The notes: a model not told the origin generated them from the letters alone. A stretch of DNA of 64,000 bases from Streptomyces sp. NA04227 (GCF_013364195.1 NZ_CP054918.1:372001-436000), one strand, 5' to 3'; shown: positions 1 through 9,323, counted from the first letter of the stretch. Program-made: numbers and translations.

Positions 1-256
1 CCGGGATCGGCTCACCGGGCCGCTCCCGTTCGCCTTCTCCGTCCGCTTCGCGTTGCTCGCGTTCCTCGGCGCCCACGTCCTCGGGGCGGCGGTAGACGGC
101 CGCGCGCTCGTCGCCGGTGATCCGCACGGTGCGCGGGTCGTCGAGCATCTTCTCCGGAGTGGTCCCGCCGACTCCGTGGACGAGCAGTTCCAGCGCCGGT
201 TCGAAGGACCCTTCCGGCGCCGCCCCGGGTGCTGCGGCTTGTGCGGCACGCTCCAC
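1..256 (-). CDS. Truncated membrane/lipase-like protein, N-terminus only
   Basis: Only the first 85 codons lie in the window; the gene runs off the left edge. A GTG at 256 with a GGGGA ribosome site just upstream opens a frame whose codon use is typical of this genome. The peptide contains LVHGVGGTTPEKMLDDPRTV, where HGVGG resembles the oxyanion or nucleophile region of alpha/beta hydrolases, followed by a charged Glu/Arg-rich stretch. Large Streptomyces membrane proteins of unknown function begin in this way, which I recall from family knowledge rather than a search. It is divergent from the DeoR gene at 504. The function is not established. Confidence 0.6.
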   Translation of the reverse strand, partial: MERAAQAAAPGAAPEGSFEPALELLVHGVGGTTPEKMLDDPRTVRITGDERAAVYRRPEDVGAEEREQREADGEGERERPGEPIP

Positions 257-503
257 TGTTTCCCCGTCCCCCGTCGCAGCGCGTCGTTCAGTTGTCGGTC
301 ACCAGGATCCCTTGTCGCCACGGCGGGTGCACCCCCCGTCACGGAATCTCCGCGATCCGTACGGACTGGGTTCCTTGTCCGGCTTCGGCGCCCGTGGGAC
401 GGCCGGTTCAACGCCGTGCGAGGATGTGTCCTTCCAGGTGGCCGGTACGGTACGGGCGGCGGCCACCGAGGCGTACCGAAGGATGCGAAGGGACGACGGC
501 GTC

Positions 504-1367
504 GTGAGCGAGAACCAGAACCTCCTCGCCGAGCAGCGGCGTGCTCTCATCCTGGACGAGGTGCGCAGACGCGGCGGCGCGCGGGTCAACGAACTCACCC
601 GGCGGCTCGGGGTCTCCGACATGACGGTGCGTCGGGACCTGGACGCGCTGGCGCGGCAGGGTGTCATCGAGAAGGTGCACGGCGGGGCGGTGCCGCTGTT
701 CGAGGCGAGCAGCCACGAGCCCGGCTTCGAGGCCAAGTCGGGCCTGGAGCCCGGCGCGAAGGAGGAGATCGCGCGGACCGCGGCCTCCTTCGTGGCGCCC
801 GGTACGGCGATCGCGCTCTCCGGTGGGACGACGACGTACGCCCTGGCCCAGCAGTTGCTCGACGTCCCGGATCTGACCGTGGTGACCAACTCGGTCCGGG
901 TGGCCGATGTCTTCCACGCCGCTCAGCAGATGTCGGGGCTGCGTGCCGACTCGGCGACGGTGGTCCTGACCGGCGGGGTCCGCACCCCGTCCGACTCGCT
1001 GGTCGGTCCGGTGGCCGACCGCGCCATCGGCTCCCTCCACTTCGACCTGCTGTTCCTCGGTGTGCACGGCATATCGGCGAGCGCGGGCCTGTCCACCCCG
1101 AACCTCGCCGAGGCCGAGACCAACCGCAGGCTGGTGGGCTCGGCCCGCCGGGTCGTCGTGGTGGCCGACCACACCAAGTGGGGCACCGTGGGCCTGAGTT
1201 CCTTCGCCGCGCTGGACGAGGTGGACACGCTGGTCACCGACAAGGGGCTGCCGGAACAGGCGCGGACCGAGGTCGCCGAGCAGCTCCGGCTCGTGGTCGC
1301 GGGTGAGACCGAGCCGGAGTCGCAGTCGGCGTCAGAGTCACCGTCGGAGTCCGACGGTCGCGCCTGA
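504..1367 (+). CDS. DeoR/GlpR family transcriptional regulator
   Basis: A 287-residue DeoR-type repressor of sugar metabolism. The N-terminal winged helix includes LGVSDMTVRRDLDALARQG, and the C-terminal sugar-phosphate sensor domain shows the glycine/threonine loop SGGTTTYALAQ and the late motif VADHTKWG. The GTG at 504 is preferred because AAGGGA lies about 10 bases upstream; the in-frame ATG at 483 has its purine stretch too close. The last 15 residues are a Glu/Ser-rich tail not typical of the core fold. No sugar gene is adjacent, so the target is unknown. It is divergent from the truncated gene at the left edge. Confidence 0.9.
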   Translation: MSENQNLLAEQRRALILDEVRRRGGARVNELTRRLGVSDMTVRRDLDALARQGVIEKVHGGAVPLFEASSHEPGFEAKSGLEPGAKEEIARTAASFVAPGTAIALSGGTTTYALAQQLLDVPDLTVVTNSVRVADVFHAAQQMSGLRADSATVVLTGGVRTPSDSLVGPVADRAIGSLHFDLLFLGVHGISASAGLSTPNLAEAETNRRLVGSARRVVVVADHTKWGTVGLSSFAALDEVDTLVTDKGLPEQARTEVAEQLRLVVAGETEPESQSASESPSESDGRA

Positions 1368-1370
1368 CGG

Positions 1371-1407
1371 GAGCGCTACACGGGCTGCGTGCTCCCAAGT
1401 AGCGCTC
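1371..1407. terminator. Inverted repeat between convergent genes
   Basis: GAGCGCTAC at 1371-1379 pairs perfectly with GTAGCGCTC at 1399-1407. It lies just after the DeoR stop codon and before the 3' end of the convergent PLP-enzyme gene. No T-run follows, as is usual in this genus. It is probably a terminator serving one or both genes. Confidence 0.5.
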
Positions 1408-1460
1408 GTGGATGGCGAGTTGACAGCCGGTCGGCCGGTCCGGCTTCCGGCAGGCCGCCG

Positions 1461-2612
1461 TCAGTCGGCCGTGCGGTCGCAGGCCGGCCACTGCCCGGTA
1501 CCGAGGAAGGTCTCCAGGGCCCGTGCGTACGGCGCGATGTCCAGGCCCTGCTCGCCGAGCCACTCGTCCGAGTAGTACTTGTCGAGGTAGCGGTCGCCGG
1601 GGTCGCAGAGCAGGGTCACCACGCTGCCGGTGCGGCCCTCGGCCAGCATCTCGGCGACGATCTTGAGGGCGCCCCACAGTCCGGTACCGGTCGAGCCGCC
1701 CGCCTTGCGGCCGATCACACCCTCCAGCGCACGGACGGCGGCCACGGCCGCGGCGTCGGGGACCTTCATCATGCGGTCGATCGCGCCGGGCACGAAGCTG
1801 GGCTCCATCCGGGGGCGGCCGATGCCCTCGATCCGTGAACCGCTGTCGCAGGTGGCGTCCTGACGGCCGGTGGTCCAGCCCTCGAAGAAACAGGAGTTCT
1901 CCGGGTCGGCCACACAGATACGGGTGTCGAACTGCATGTAGTGCACATAGCGCGCGAGGGTGGCCGAGGTGCCGCCGGTACCGGCGGTGGCGACGATCCA
2001 CGCGGGCTCCGGGTACCGCTCCAACTCCAGCTGGCGGTAGATGGATTCGGCGATGTTGTTGTTGCCGCGCCAGTCGGTGGCACGTTCGGCGTAGGTGAAC
2101 TGGTCCATGTAGTGGCCGCCGGTACGCACCGCCAGGTCGGCGGCCTCCTCGTACATTTTGCGCGAGTCGTCGACGAAGTGGCACTGCCCGCCCTGGAATT
2201 CGATGAGGCGGCACTTCTCGGCGCTGGTCGTGCGGGGCATCACCGCGATGAAGGGGACGCCGATCAGCTTGGCGAAGTAGGCCTCCGAGACGGCCGTTGA
2301 GCCACTGGACGCCTCGATGACCGGGCGGCCGGGGCGGATCCACCCGTTGCACAGGCCGTAGAGGAACAGCGAGCGGGCGAGGCGGTGCTTGAGACTGCCC
2401 GTGATGTGGGTCGACTCGTCCTTCAGATACAGGTCGATGCCCCAGTGCTCGGGCAGGGCGAAGCGCAACAGATGGGTGTCGGCGGACCGGTTCGCATCCG
2501 CCTGCACCTTGCGTACCGCCTCTTTCAGCCACTGGCGGTAGGCGTCGTCGGAGCGGTCGACGTCGCGGGTGGGCAACGGCTCACTGAGGGGTGAGTCGGC
2601 TGTGCTGTGCAC
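1461..2612 (-). CDS. PLP-dependent cysteine synthase family protein (Cds1-like L-cysteine desulfhydrase)
   Basis: A fold-type II PLP enzyme of about 383 residues. The PLP lysine sits in [15 protein letters not shown], the substrate loop is [14 protein letters not shown], and the phosphate-binding glycine loop is [13 protein letters not shown]. The sequence resembles the mycobacterial L-cysteine desulfhydrase Cds1 group more than CysK or CysM. If so, it would release H2S, pyruvate and ammonia from cysteine. Tandem GTG codons at 2615 and 2612 follow AAGGAG by 5 and 8 bases, so 2612 is the better start. It stands alone; the small gene at 2906 is divergent. The family is secure, the exact reaction is inferred. 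Confidence 0.87.
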   Translation of the reverse strand: MHSTADSPLSEPLPTRDVDRSDDAYRQWLKEAVRKVQADANRSADTHLLRFALPEHWGIDLYLKDESTHITGSLKHRLARSLFLYGLCNGWIRPGRPVIEASSGSTAVSEAYFAKLIGVPFIAVMPRTTSAEKCRLIEFQGGQCHFVDDSRKMYEEAADLAVRTGGHYMDQFTYAERATDWRGNNNIAESIYRQLELERYPEPAWIVATAGTGGTSATLARYVHYMQFDTRICVADPENSCFFEGWTTGRQDATCDSGSRIEGIGRPRMEPSFVPGAIDRMMKVPDAAAVAAVRALEGVIGRKAGGSTGTGLWGALKIVAEMLAEGRTGSVVTLLCDPGDRYLDKYYSDEWLGEQGLDIAPYARALETFLGTGQWPACDRTAD

Positions 2613-2905
2613 CACTGTGGCTCCTTGTCTCCCACCCTGCCGCGGGCGGCTCGCTCGATCATAAGCAGCCGCAAACCCGTACCCCACCTGCATAAACATC
2701 CCTTTGGGAGAGTCAAAGGAAGGGCTGGGTCCCGGGTTGTCCGGCCTACGCGCGGGGTAGGGAGTCCGCACCTGCCAGGGAGGGGCTGGCGTTCGGGTCG
2801 GGCGAGGAGCACACTTCGGTCACGGGGTGCACTCCGGCCGATCCCCACAAGCGCCGGCGGTCAACGGAAGTTGGGCAGTTCGGCTGCGAAAGGGTGGGAT
2901 CCACC

Positions 2906-3226
2906 ATGAAGGACGAGGAGTTCACGGCCACAGGTGTGCGCATCGGCAAGGGCCTGCGTTCCCTCACCCGTGCCGGACAGGTCCGGATCGCCGACGGCAG
3001 GCTGGAGTTGCTCACCAGCGCGGGCCAGGAGATCGACAGCGCGCCGGTGCAGGCGGTACGGGCGGGCAGATCCTGGTTCGGCGCCGAGGACCGGGCCACC
3101 GCGGAGGTCAACGGCACCCGGTACTCGCTCACTCTGGGCGACCAGGAACGCTCGGACAGCGCGGCGAGCCGTACCGCGAAGCGCTTCGTGGAAGCCGTCC
3201 GCAAGGCGAGCGGCGGCCGGTCCTGA
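2906..3226 (+). CDS. Small conserved actinobacterial protein of unknown function
   Basis: A 106-residue soluble protein with no signal peptide or membrane segment. It opens MKDEEFTATGVRIGKGLRSL, followed by alternating short beta-strand-like segments ending in a basic helix. The ATG at 2906 is preferred over the GTG at 2894 because the AAAGGG ribosome site is about 12 bases from the ATG and touches the GTG. The strand pattern suggests a small beta-rich (PH-like) fold, which is speculative. It lies divergent from the PLP enzyme and upstream of an anti-sigma-type ATPase, without obvious coupling to either. Confidence 0.7.
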   Translation: MKDEEFTATGVRIGKGLRSLTRAGQVRIADGRLELLTSAGQEIDSAPVQAVRAGRSWFGAEDRATAEVNGTRYSLTLGDQERSDSAASRTAKRFVEAVRKASGGRS

Positions 3227-3421
3227 CTGGTCGACGCCGTTCGCTCCCCCGCGCGAGTTGCGAGTTCGGTGCACCTGGGTGAGGCTTGTCTCACGTCACA
3301 GAGGGTTTATCGGCGACCACGCTGCGAACCAGCGCGCCGATCTCGCAGCAGACGGCCGTGAGCTCGCGGCCGTACCCGCTGAGCCCGTTCTCTTCCGGAC
3401 TCAATTCGGGGAGTCGCAGCC

Positions 3422-3952
3422 GTGGTCAGCAAGCCAAGCAGGCACTGCACGGTGGAGCTCCAGGCCCTGCCGTCGCGAATCAGCCAGGTCCGCAGAATCG
3501 TCACAGCCCAGTTGCGCTACTGGCGCCTCGACGCACTCATCGACCGTGTGGCACTCGGTGTGACCGAGTTGCTCACGAACGTGCACCGGCACGCCGGTAC
3601 CGACAAGACGTGCACCGTCCAGATCGAACTGGACCTCGATCGTCTGACCGTCTCGGTGCACGACCGCGATCCACGTCTTCCGTATGTGCACGAACCCGAA
3701 CCGGGCGCCACCGGCGGCCGTGGGCTCGCGTTGATCGCGGCCCTCAGCGAGAGCTGGGGAGTACAGCCGCACGGCCGCAGCGGCAAGACGGTGTGGTTCG
3801 CCCTGCCGACACCGCCGCTGGTGCCCCTCTTCACGGCGGACGCCGTGTACGGCTCGGCGACCACCGGACCGCTGGCGGAGCCGGTCGTCCTGGAGTCCGT
3901 CGCCACGGGCGACTCGGCGCATACTCCCGCCCGGTCCGCCGTTCTCGGCTGA
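3422..3952 (+). CDS. RsbW-like ATP-binding anti-sigma factor/serine kinase
   Basis: A 176-residue HATPase_c protein of the large Streptomyces anti-sigma family. The N-box is GVTELLTNVHRHA, the G1 box is VSVHDRDPRLP and the G2 box is GGRGLALIAALS, ending in a KTVWFALP strand. Such proteins bind ATP, sequester sigma factors and phosphorylate STAS antagonists. The last 45 residues form an extra variable tail. The GTG start at 3422 is backed by GGGAG about 9 bases upstream. No sigma factor or antagonist is adjacent; the only STAS protein in the window is at 35124. Confidence 0.85.
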   Translation: MVSKPSRHCTVELQALPSRISQVRRIVTAQLRYWRLDALIDRVALGVTELLTNVHRHAGTDKTCTVQIELDLDRLTVSVHDRDPRLPYVHEPEPGATGGRGLALIAALSESWGVQPHGRSGKTVWFALPTPPLVPLFTADAVYGSATTGPLAEPVVLESVATGDSAHTPARSAVLG

Positions 3953-4006
3953 CCGGGCGGTGAGAGCCGGGCCGCCGCGCGCACGGGCCGGTCACCTCAC
4001 GGACGC

Positions 4007-4045
4007 GGGCGGGGCCCGGCGGATCCGCTCCGCCGGGCCCCGCCC
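4007..4045. terminator. Strong bidirectional terminator hairpin
   Basis: GGGCGGGGCCCGGCGGA at 4007-4023 pairs perfectly over 17 bases with 4029-4045 around a 5-base loop. It lies between the convergent anti-sigma ATPase and ABC permease genes, where a two-way terminator is expected. Confidence 0.85.
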
Positions 4046-4091
4046 TGTGCCGCGCGCCGTCCGGGCATCCGCACGGCGCCGCACGGCCGCG

Positions 4092-6677
4092 TCACTCCGT
4101 GGCGATCGCCCGCAGGACGCCGAGCCTGGCCGCCCGGCGGGCCGGGCGCAGTCCGGCGAGACCGCCCGCGGCAAGCCCGACCAGGGCCACCACCAGGAGT
4201 TGTACGGGCGGCAGCGCGAACGCGAAGTCGCTGGCGGTGGCCCCGTCGGAGGCCTTGACCAGCACCCAGCCGAGGAAGCCGCCGAGGACCAGCCCGCCCA
4301 GGGTGCCGAAGGCGGCGACCAGGACCGATTCCCAGCGGACCATGGCCCGCAGCTGCGCCCTGGTCTGCCCGACGGCCCGCAGCAGCCCGAGTTCCCGGGT
4401 CCGCTCGTGGAGGGCCAGGGTCAGGGTGTTGGCGATGCCGAGCAGAGCGATCAGGACGGCCAGCGCGAGCAGGGCGTAGACCAGCGTGAGCATCATGTCG
4501 ATACCGCCCGCCGACGACTCGGCGTACTCCTCGCGCGTCTGCACATCCGGGTTGCCGTACCGCTCGGCCACCTTCTCCACCGCCGCCGTGCCCTCGGCCC
4601 GGCTCACCCCGTCCTCGAAGGTCACGGCGACCAGGGTGTCGGTGTCCTGTGCGCGGTGCGGGGCCCATGCCTCGCGGGTGATCACGTAGTCGCCGACGAG
4701 TTCGGACTTGTCGTAGACGGCCCGTACGGTGAAGGTCTTCCGCTCGCCGTCGGTGAAGGCGAGCCGGGCCTTCGACCCGGGTTGGAGTCCGGCCTTCTCG
4801 GCCTCCGGTTCGGCGAGGGCGATGCCGTCCTTGCCCAGGGCCTCGATGTCGCCGCGTACGGTGCCGAGGTCGAAGCCGCGTCGCAGTGCCGCGGGATCGG
4901 CGACCGTGAGCGCGCGGCCCCGGCCGTCGACCTCGGCGACGCCCCGGCCCAGGCCGACCGCGGTGGCCACCTCCGGCCGTTCGGCGACGGCGGGCGCGAG
5001 CCCGGGGCTCAGGCCGCTGCCGCCGCCTCCGAAGGCCGGGGTGCTGATGGCCACGTCACCCGCGAAGGAACGGTCCACGGTCTGGTTCATGGTCGCCTTG
5101 AGCGAGGCGCCGAAGACGGTGAACAGCGAGACCACGGCGACGCCGATCATCAGCGCGCCCGCGGTGGCCGCCGTCCGCCTGGGACTGCGCAGCGCGTTGC
5201 GCCGGGCCAGCGTGCCGGTGAGTCCGCGCAGCCTGCCGAGCGGCGCGCCGAGCACCCGGACCGCGCGGGTGGCCGCGACCGGGCCGAGCACCACGAAGGC
5301 GGCGAGCGCGAGCACCGCGCCCAGGCCCGCGAGCCACACCGAGGGCGTCGCGAACACGCCGGTCAGCGTGGCCAGTACGGCCCCGGTGCCGAGTACCGCC
5401 CCGGTCACCGCACGGCCGCGGGAGGCACCGGAGTCGTCCACCGCGCTCTCGCGCAGCGCGGCGAGCGGCGCGGTGCGCCCGGCCCGCAGGGCGGGCATGA
5501 CGGCGGAGGCCAGACAGACCACGATGCCGACCAGGAGCGGCAGTGTCATGGACAGGCCGCTGATCACCAAGTCGCCCTCGGGGAAGGGGAATCCGATGGC
5601 CGGGAAGAGTGCCTGCAGCCCGGCCGCGATACCGATGCCGCCCGCGAGTCCGGCGAGCGAGGCGAGCACGGCGACGGCCGCGGCCTCGGTCAGCGTCGAG
5701 ACGGTGACCTGTCGGCGCGAGGCGCCCAGCGCCCGCAGCAGGGCGTTCTCCCGGGTGCGCTGGGCGACCACGATCGCGAAGGTGTTGTGGATGGAGAAGG
5801 TGGCGACGAGCAGCGCGATGCCGGAGAAGACCAGCAGGAAGGTGGTGAAGAGGGTGAGGAACTGCCCGGAGATCATCTCCGTGTTCTCCTCGGCCGACTC
5901 CTGCCCGGTGATCGCCTCGATCCCCTTGGGCAGTACGGGGGCCAGGGCGTCGACGAGTTCCTCCTGGCCGATGCCGGGCCCCGCGCGCACCTGGATGCTC
6001 GCGGCCCGGCCGGGCTTCGCCGTGAGGTACCGCTCGGCGTCGGCCACCGTCATCCCGGTGTAGGTCACCTGGGCCATGCCGTCCTCGCCGCCGAAGCCGG
6101 CCAGGCCCACGACGCGCACCTCGACCGGGTCGGGGGTGCGCAGGGTGGTGGTGTCGCCGATCCGGAGTCCGCCCTGCTCGGCGGCGCCGCGGTTGACGAC
6201 CACCTCGCCGTGCTTCAACGGGGCGCGCCCCTCGGCGAGTTGATACGGGTTGAGTTCCTTGTCGTCGATCCAGTTTCCGGCGAGGGTGGGCGGACCCTGG
6301 CCGCCGATCGGCTCGCCGTCACTGCCCACGAGCTGGCCCGCGCCCTCGATCCGGGGCACGGCGGCGGCCACCGACGGGATCCGCTCGATCCGCTCGGCCA
6401 GCGAGGTCGGCACCGTGTCGCGCACCCCCTGGCTCTCGCCGGGCGTGGTGATGGTGTCGGCGCTGCGTACGACGGCGTCCGTACCGCGGGTCGCGTCGCC
6501 GAACATGGTGTCGAAGCCGGCGCGCAGGGTGTCGCCCATGACGAGCGTGCCCGCCAGGAAGGACACCCCGAGCAGTACGGCGAGGAAGGTGCCCGCGAAG
6601 CGGCGCTTGTGCGCGCGCAGCGAGGCGAGGCTCAGCCGGATCGCGGTGGCGGTGCCGCCGGTGGCCTTGGCACTCAT
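4092..6677 (-). CDS. ABC transporter permease, FtsX/MacB type
   Basis: An 861-residue membrane protein. It has an N-terminal membrane segment (near residues 20-45), a periplasmic-type core domain, and a triple-helix FtsX bundle around residues 270-400 that includes LLVFSGIALLVATFSIHNTF. A second extracytoplasmic region and a C-terminal FtsX bundle follow, with MLTLVYALLALAVLIALLGI and TLALHERTRELGLLRAVGQT. The duplicated organisation is typical of actinobacterial export or cell-envelope ABC permeases. The ATG at 6677 overlaps the ATPase stop codon (ATGA), so translation is coupled. The substrate is unknown; lipids, peptides or drugs are all possible. Confidence 0.93.
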   Translation of the reverse strand: MSAKATGGTATAIRLSLASLRAHKRRFAGTFLAVLLGVSFLAGTLVMGDTLRAGFDTMFGDATRGTDAVVRSADTITTPGESQGVRDTVPTSLAERIERIPSVAAAVPRIEGAGQLVGSDGEPIGGQGPPTLAGNWIDDKELNPYQLAEGRAPLKHGEVVVNRGAAEQGGLRIGDTTTLRTPDPVEVRVVGLAGFGGEDGMAQVTYTGMTVADAERYLTAKPGRAASIQVRAGPGIGQEELVDALAPVLPKGIEAITGQESAEENTEMISGQFLTLFTTFLLVFSGIALLVATFSIHNTFAIVVAQRTRENALLRALGASRRQVTVSTLTEAAAVAVLASLAGLAGGIGIAAGLQALFPAIGFPFPEGDLVISGLSMTLPLLVGIVVCLASAVMPALRAGRTAPLAALRESAVDDSGASRGRAVTGAVLGTGAVLATLTGVFATPSVWLAGLGAVLALAAFVVLGPVAATRAVRVLGAPLGRLRGLTGTLARRNALRSPRRTAATAGALMIGVAVVSLFTVFGASLKATMNQTVDRSFAGDVAISTPAFGGGGSGLSPGLAPAVAERPEVATAVGLGRGVAEVDGRGRALTVADPAALRRGFDLGTVRGDIEALGKDGIALAEPEAEKAGLQPGSKARLAFTDGERKTFTVRAVYDKSELVGDYVITREAWAPHRAQDTDTLVAVTFEDGVSRAEGTAAVEKVAERYGNPDVQTREEYAESSAGGIDMMLTLVYALLALAVLIALLGIANTLTLALHERTRELGLLRAVGQTRAQLRAMVRWESVLVAAFGTLGGLVLGGFLGWVLVKASDGATASDFAFALPPVQLLVVALVGLAAGGLAGLRPARRAARLGVLRAIATE

Positions 6678-7450
6678 GACGGCACCTCCCGCGCGGCGCG
6701 GCCGTCGAACGCCTTCATCCGGTCCAGGACGCGCTCGGCGGTCGGTGCGGGCATCCGGTCCACCAGACGCCCGTCGGCGAGGAAGACGACCTCGTCGGCG
6801 TGGGCCGCCGCCACCGGGTCGTGGGTGACCATGACGACGGTGCGGTCCATCTCGCGGACCGCCCGGCCGAGCAGGCCGAGCACCTCCTCGCCTGAGCGCG
6901 AGTCCAGGTTGCCGGTGGGCTCGTCGGCGAAGACGACGTCCGGGCGGCCCGCGAACGCCCGTGCGACGGCGACGCGTTGCTGCTGTCCGCCGGAGAGTTC
7001 GGCGGGCCGGTGGTGCAGCCGGTCGCGCAGTCCGACCACGTCGATCAGCGTCTGGGTCCACTCCCGGTCCGCGGCCTCGGACCGCCTGCCCGCGAGGTCC
7101 ATGGGCAGGGTGATGTTCTCCGCCACGGTCAGCGTCGGCACCAGGTTGAACGCCTGGAAGACGAAGCCGATGCGGTCGCGCCGCAGCAGGGTCAGCCGCC
7201 GGTCGTCCAGAGCGCTCAACTCGGTGCCGCCGATGAAGGCGGCACCGGAGCTGAGCGTGTCGAGTCCGGCCGCACAGTGCATGAGGGTGGACTTGCCGGA
7301 GCCCGAGGGCCCCATGATCGCCGTGAAGCGCCCGGCCGGGAAGCCGACGCTCACGCCGTCCAGTGCCCTCACCTCGGTGTCGCCGGCGCCGTAGACCTTC
7401 ACGGCGTCGACGACCCGGGCCGCGGTGCGGGTCGCGGTCTCGCTGGTCAT
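6674..7450 (-). CDS. ABC transporter ATP-binding protein
   Basis: A 258-residue ATPase of the LolD/MacB class. It has Walker A GPSGSGKST, Q-loop FVFQAFNLVPTLT, signature LSGGQQQRVAVARAF, Walker B DVVFADEPTGNLDS and the switch histidine in MVTHD. The ATG at 7450 overlaps the end of the SHOCT gene by 4 bases, and its own stop overlaps the permease start. The three genes therefore form one tightly coupled transcription unit. It powers the FtsX-type permease. A divergent TetR gene at 7961, with an operator-like palindrome between them, is the obvious candidate regulator. Confidence 0.95.
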   Translation of the reverse strand: MTSETATRTAARVVDAVKVYGAGDTEVRALDGVSVGFPAGRFTAIMGPSGSGKSTLMHCAAGLDTLSSGAAFIGGTELSALDDRRLTLLRRDRIGFVFQAFNLVPTLTVAENITLPMDLAGRRSEAADREWTQTLIDVVGLRDRLHHRPAELSGGQQQRVAVARAFAGRPDVVFADEPTGNLDSRSGEEVLGLLGRAVREMDRTVVMVTHDPVAAAHADEVVFLADGRLVDRMPAPTAERVLDRMKAFDGRAAREVPS

Positions 7451-7734
7451 GCCGCGTCCCCCTTCTTGCCCGTGCCCGCACGCCCGAACCGCTCGTCCAG
7501 GACGGTCAGTCGGCGCCGGTACTCGTCCTCGTCGATCTCGCCGGTGGCGAACCTCCGGCCGAGGACGGCGATCGGCGCGTTGTCGCCGCCGGTCGGATGC
7601 CAGGGTGCGCGGCGGCCACGCCAGACGGTGCGGCGCAGCAGGGCCACGACTCCTACGATCACGGCCGCCCAGATCAGCGGGAAGAACAGGATCCACGGAC
7701 CGGGACCCCCGTGGTGGGAAGCCAGGGTGAGCAT
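7447..7734 (-). CDS. SHOCT-domain small membrane protein
   Basis: A 95-residue protein with one membrane helix near residues 14-35 (WILFFPLIWAAVIVGVVALL). The C-terminal SHOCT motif APIAVLGRRFATGEIDEDEY is followed by RRRLTVLDERF. SHOCT helices are short oligomerisation elements found at the ends of membrane proteins. It is the first gene of the ABC exporter operon and overlaps the ATPase start by 4 bases, so it may be an accessory subunit or membrane sensor. That role is inferred from position only. Confidence 0.85.
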   Translation of the reverse strand: MLTLASHHGGPGPWILFFPLIWAAVIVGVVALLRRTVWRGRRAPWHPTGGDNAPIAVLGRRFATGEIDEDEYRRRLTVLDERFGRAGTGKKGDAA

Positions 7735-7921
7735 GGTCGGTCATCTCCTAGGGTGCGGGCCGCCGGTTTCGCCCGGTGGGCCGGTGTGTTCCGTGCTGCA
7801 TCGAGCCTGGCTCCGCGAGGTGGTCCGGGTCGTCGTACGGGCAGCGGCAGTGCGGGTACCCCGGCGGGAGTACGGGCGGCGGGCGCGGCTGCTTCCCGGG
7901 GACCGACGGCGCTCCGACACT

Positions 7922-7943
7922 CTGTACCTACTGGTATGTACAG
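7922..7943. promoter_or_regulatory. TetR-type operator palindrome
   Basis: A 22-base imperfect palindrome with core TGTACCTACTGGTATGTACA (7923-7942) matches at 9 of 11 positions between half-sites. It ends 17 bases before the TetR start codon and lies in the divergent promoter region shared with the SHOCT/ABC operon. Confidence 0.7.
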
Positions 7944-7960
7944 TCCGCTACAGTGGCGTC

Positions 7961-8527
7961 ATGAGCACCCAGGAACGACTGGTCGAGGCCACCCGGGAAC
8001 TGTTGTGGGAGCGCGGCTACGTCGGTACCAGCCCGCGCGCCATTCAGGAGCGCGCGGGCGCCGGGCAGGGCAGCATGTACCACCACTTCTCCGGCAAGCC
8101 CGAGTTGGCCCGCGCGGCGATCACGCGGACCTGCGAGGAGATGCGGGAGACCGCGGAGCGCACGCTCGACGGCGAGGGCACCGCGTTCGAGCGGATCTCG
8201 GCCTATCTGCTGCGCGAGCGCGAGGTGTTGCGCGGCTGCCCGGTCGGGCGGCTCACCATGGACCCGGACGTACTCGCCGCCGACGCACTGCGCGAGCCGG
8301 TGGCCGCGACCCTGGCGAAGGTGCGGGCGCGGCTGGCCGAACTGGTCCAAGAGGGCGTACGGCGCGGTGAGTTGACGACCACGGCCGAGCCCGGCGAGGT
8401 CGCCGCGGCCGTTCTCGCCGTGGTCCAGGGCGGCTATGTCCTGGCCCGCGCCGAGGGCTCTGCCGAGGGATTCGACGCGGCGGTGGCGGGTCTGCGGGCC
8501 CTGCTCGCGCCGCGTACTTCCGCTTGA
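7961..8527 (+). CDS. TetR/AcrR family regulator
   Basis: A 188-residue repressor. The N-terminal TetR helix-turn-helix is TSPRAIQERAGAGQGSMYHH followed by FSGKPELARAAI. The C-terminal ligand domain contains REREVLRGCPVGRLTMDPDV, a pattern seen in TetR_C proteins that sense small organic ligands. The ATG at 7961 follows the operator palindrome by 17 bases, which leaves a very short leader. It probably represses itself and either the divergent ABC operon or the DUF4865 gene 80 bases downstream; TetR/DUF4865 pairs recur in Streptomyces. Confidence 0.92.
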   Translation: MSTQERLVEATRELLWERGYVGTSPRAIQERAGAGQGSMYHHFSGKPELARAAITRTCEEMRETAERTLDGEGTAFERISAYLLREREVLRGCPVGRLTMDPDVLAADALREPVAATLAKVRARLAELVQEGVRRGELTTTAEPGEVAAAVLAVVQGGYVLARAEGSAEGFDAAVAGLRALLAPRTSA

Positions 8528-8608
8528 GTACACCGCTTCCGTACGCCCGCTCCAGTTCGCCCGCTCGAGCCCGTTCGCTTGAGTCCGTTCGCCGCCCGGG
8601 AGGCAGCA

Positions 8609-9193
8609 GTGCAGGCCATGCAGTACGAGATCACCTTGCCCGCCGACTACGACATGGGGATCATCCGGCACCGGGTCGCCACCCGCGGGCATCTGCTCGA
8701 CGACTTCCCCGGGCTCGGCCTGAAGGCCTACCTGGTGCGGGAGAACGGGGTGGACGGTTCACCGGTGAACCAGTACGCGCCGTTCTATCTCTGGAACTCC
8801 GCCGAGGGCATGAACACCTTCCTGTGGGAGGGCGGCTTCGGGGGCATCGTGCGCGACTTCGGGCGGCCGGCGGTCCGGCAGTGGACGGGGCTGCACTTCG
8901 GTCACGGACCCGCCGCCGGGGCCGAGGCCGTGACCGCGGTGCGCCACCGGGTGCCGGTGCCGGCCGGCCCGCGACCGGACGCGCCGATCGCGCAGGCACT
9001 CACGAGTCAGGCCGAACTCGCCCGCGAGGAGGCCCTGTTGTGCACGGCGCTCGCGGTGGACACGAGCCGTTGGGAGCTCGTGCACTTCTCGGTGTGGACG
9101 AGCGAACGCCCGTCGACTCCGGGCGATCTATTCCGGGTGGCTCACCTCTCGACCCCGGAAAGCGCCTCGCTGTCGGTCGGCCGCCACTGGTGA
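8609..9193 (+). CDS. DUF4865 family protein
   Basis: A 194-residue protein matching DUF4865 by its opening MQYEITLPADYDM and the aromatic block NQYAPFYLWNSAEGMNTFLW. The fold is probably a ferredoxin-like monooxygenase-type barrel, but no activity is established. The GTG at 8609 sits about 6 bases after GGGAGG, whereas the ATG at 8618 is too far away, so GTG is preferred. It follows the TetR gene in the same direction and is likely its regulatory target. Confidence 0.85.
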   Translation: MQAMQYEITLPADYDMGIIRHRVATRGHLLDDFPGLGLKAYLVRENGVDGSPVNQYAPFYLWNSAEGMNTFLWEGGFGGIVRDFGRPAVRQWTGLHFGHGPAAGAEAVTAVRHRVPVPAGPRPDAPIAQALTSQAELAREEALLCTALAVDTSRWELVHFSVWTSERPSTPGDLFRVAHLSTPESASLSVGRHW

Positions 9194-9281
9194 AACTGCC
9201 GCCGGTGGGCCACTCCAGCTGGCCTGCCCCCGGTGTTCCCGTTCGGAGATTTCATCCATCGTTCCACCAGACTCAGCCAGC

Positions 9282-9293
9282 TTGTCTATACAG
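9282..9293. promoter_or_regulatory. GntR (HutC-type) operator-like site upstream of the alcohol dehydrogenase
   Basis: TTGTCTATACAG is a near-palindrome of the TTGTATATACAA class bound by HutC-subfamily GntR proteins. It lies 30 bases before the dehydrogenase start. The same element recurs before the PhoD gene (11327) and phnD (12819). Confidence 0.6.
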
Positions 9294-9323
9294 GTAGCCT
9301 GCTCGCATGCGAGGCTCGGACCT

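Noticed and set aside
3960..7394. A 1144-codon open frame on the plus strand opposite the ABC permease and ATPase genes
   Set aside because: It is a GC-skew shadow of real minus-strand genes with strong ABC motifs; its own product is low-complexity and lacks domains.
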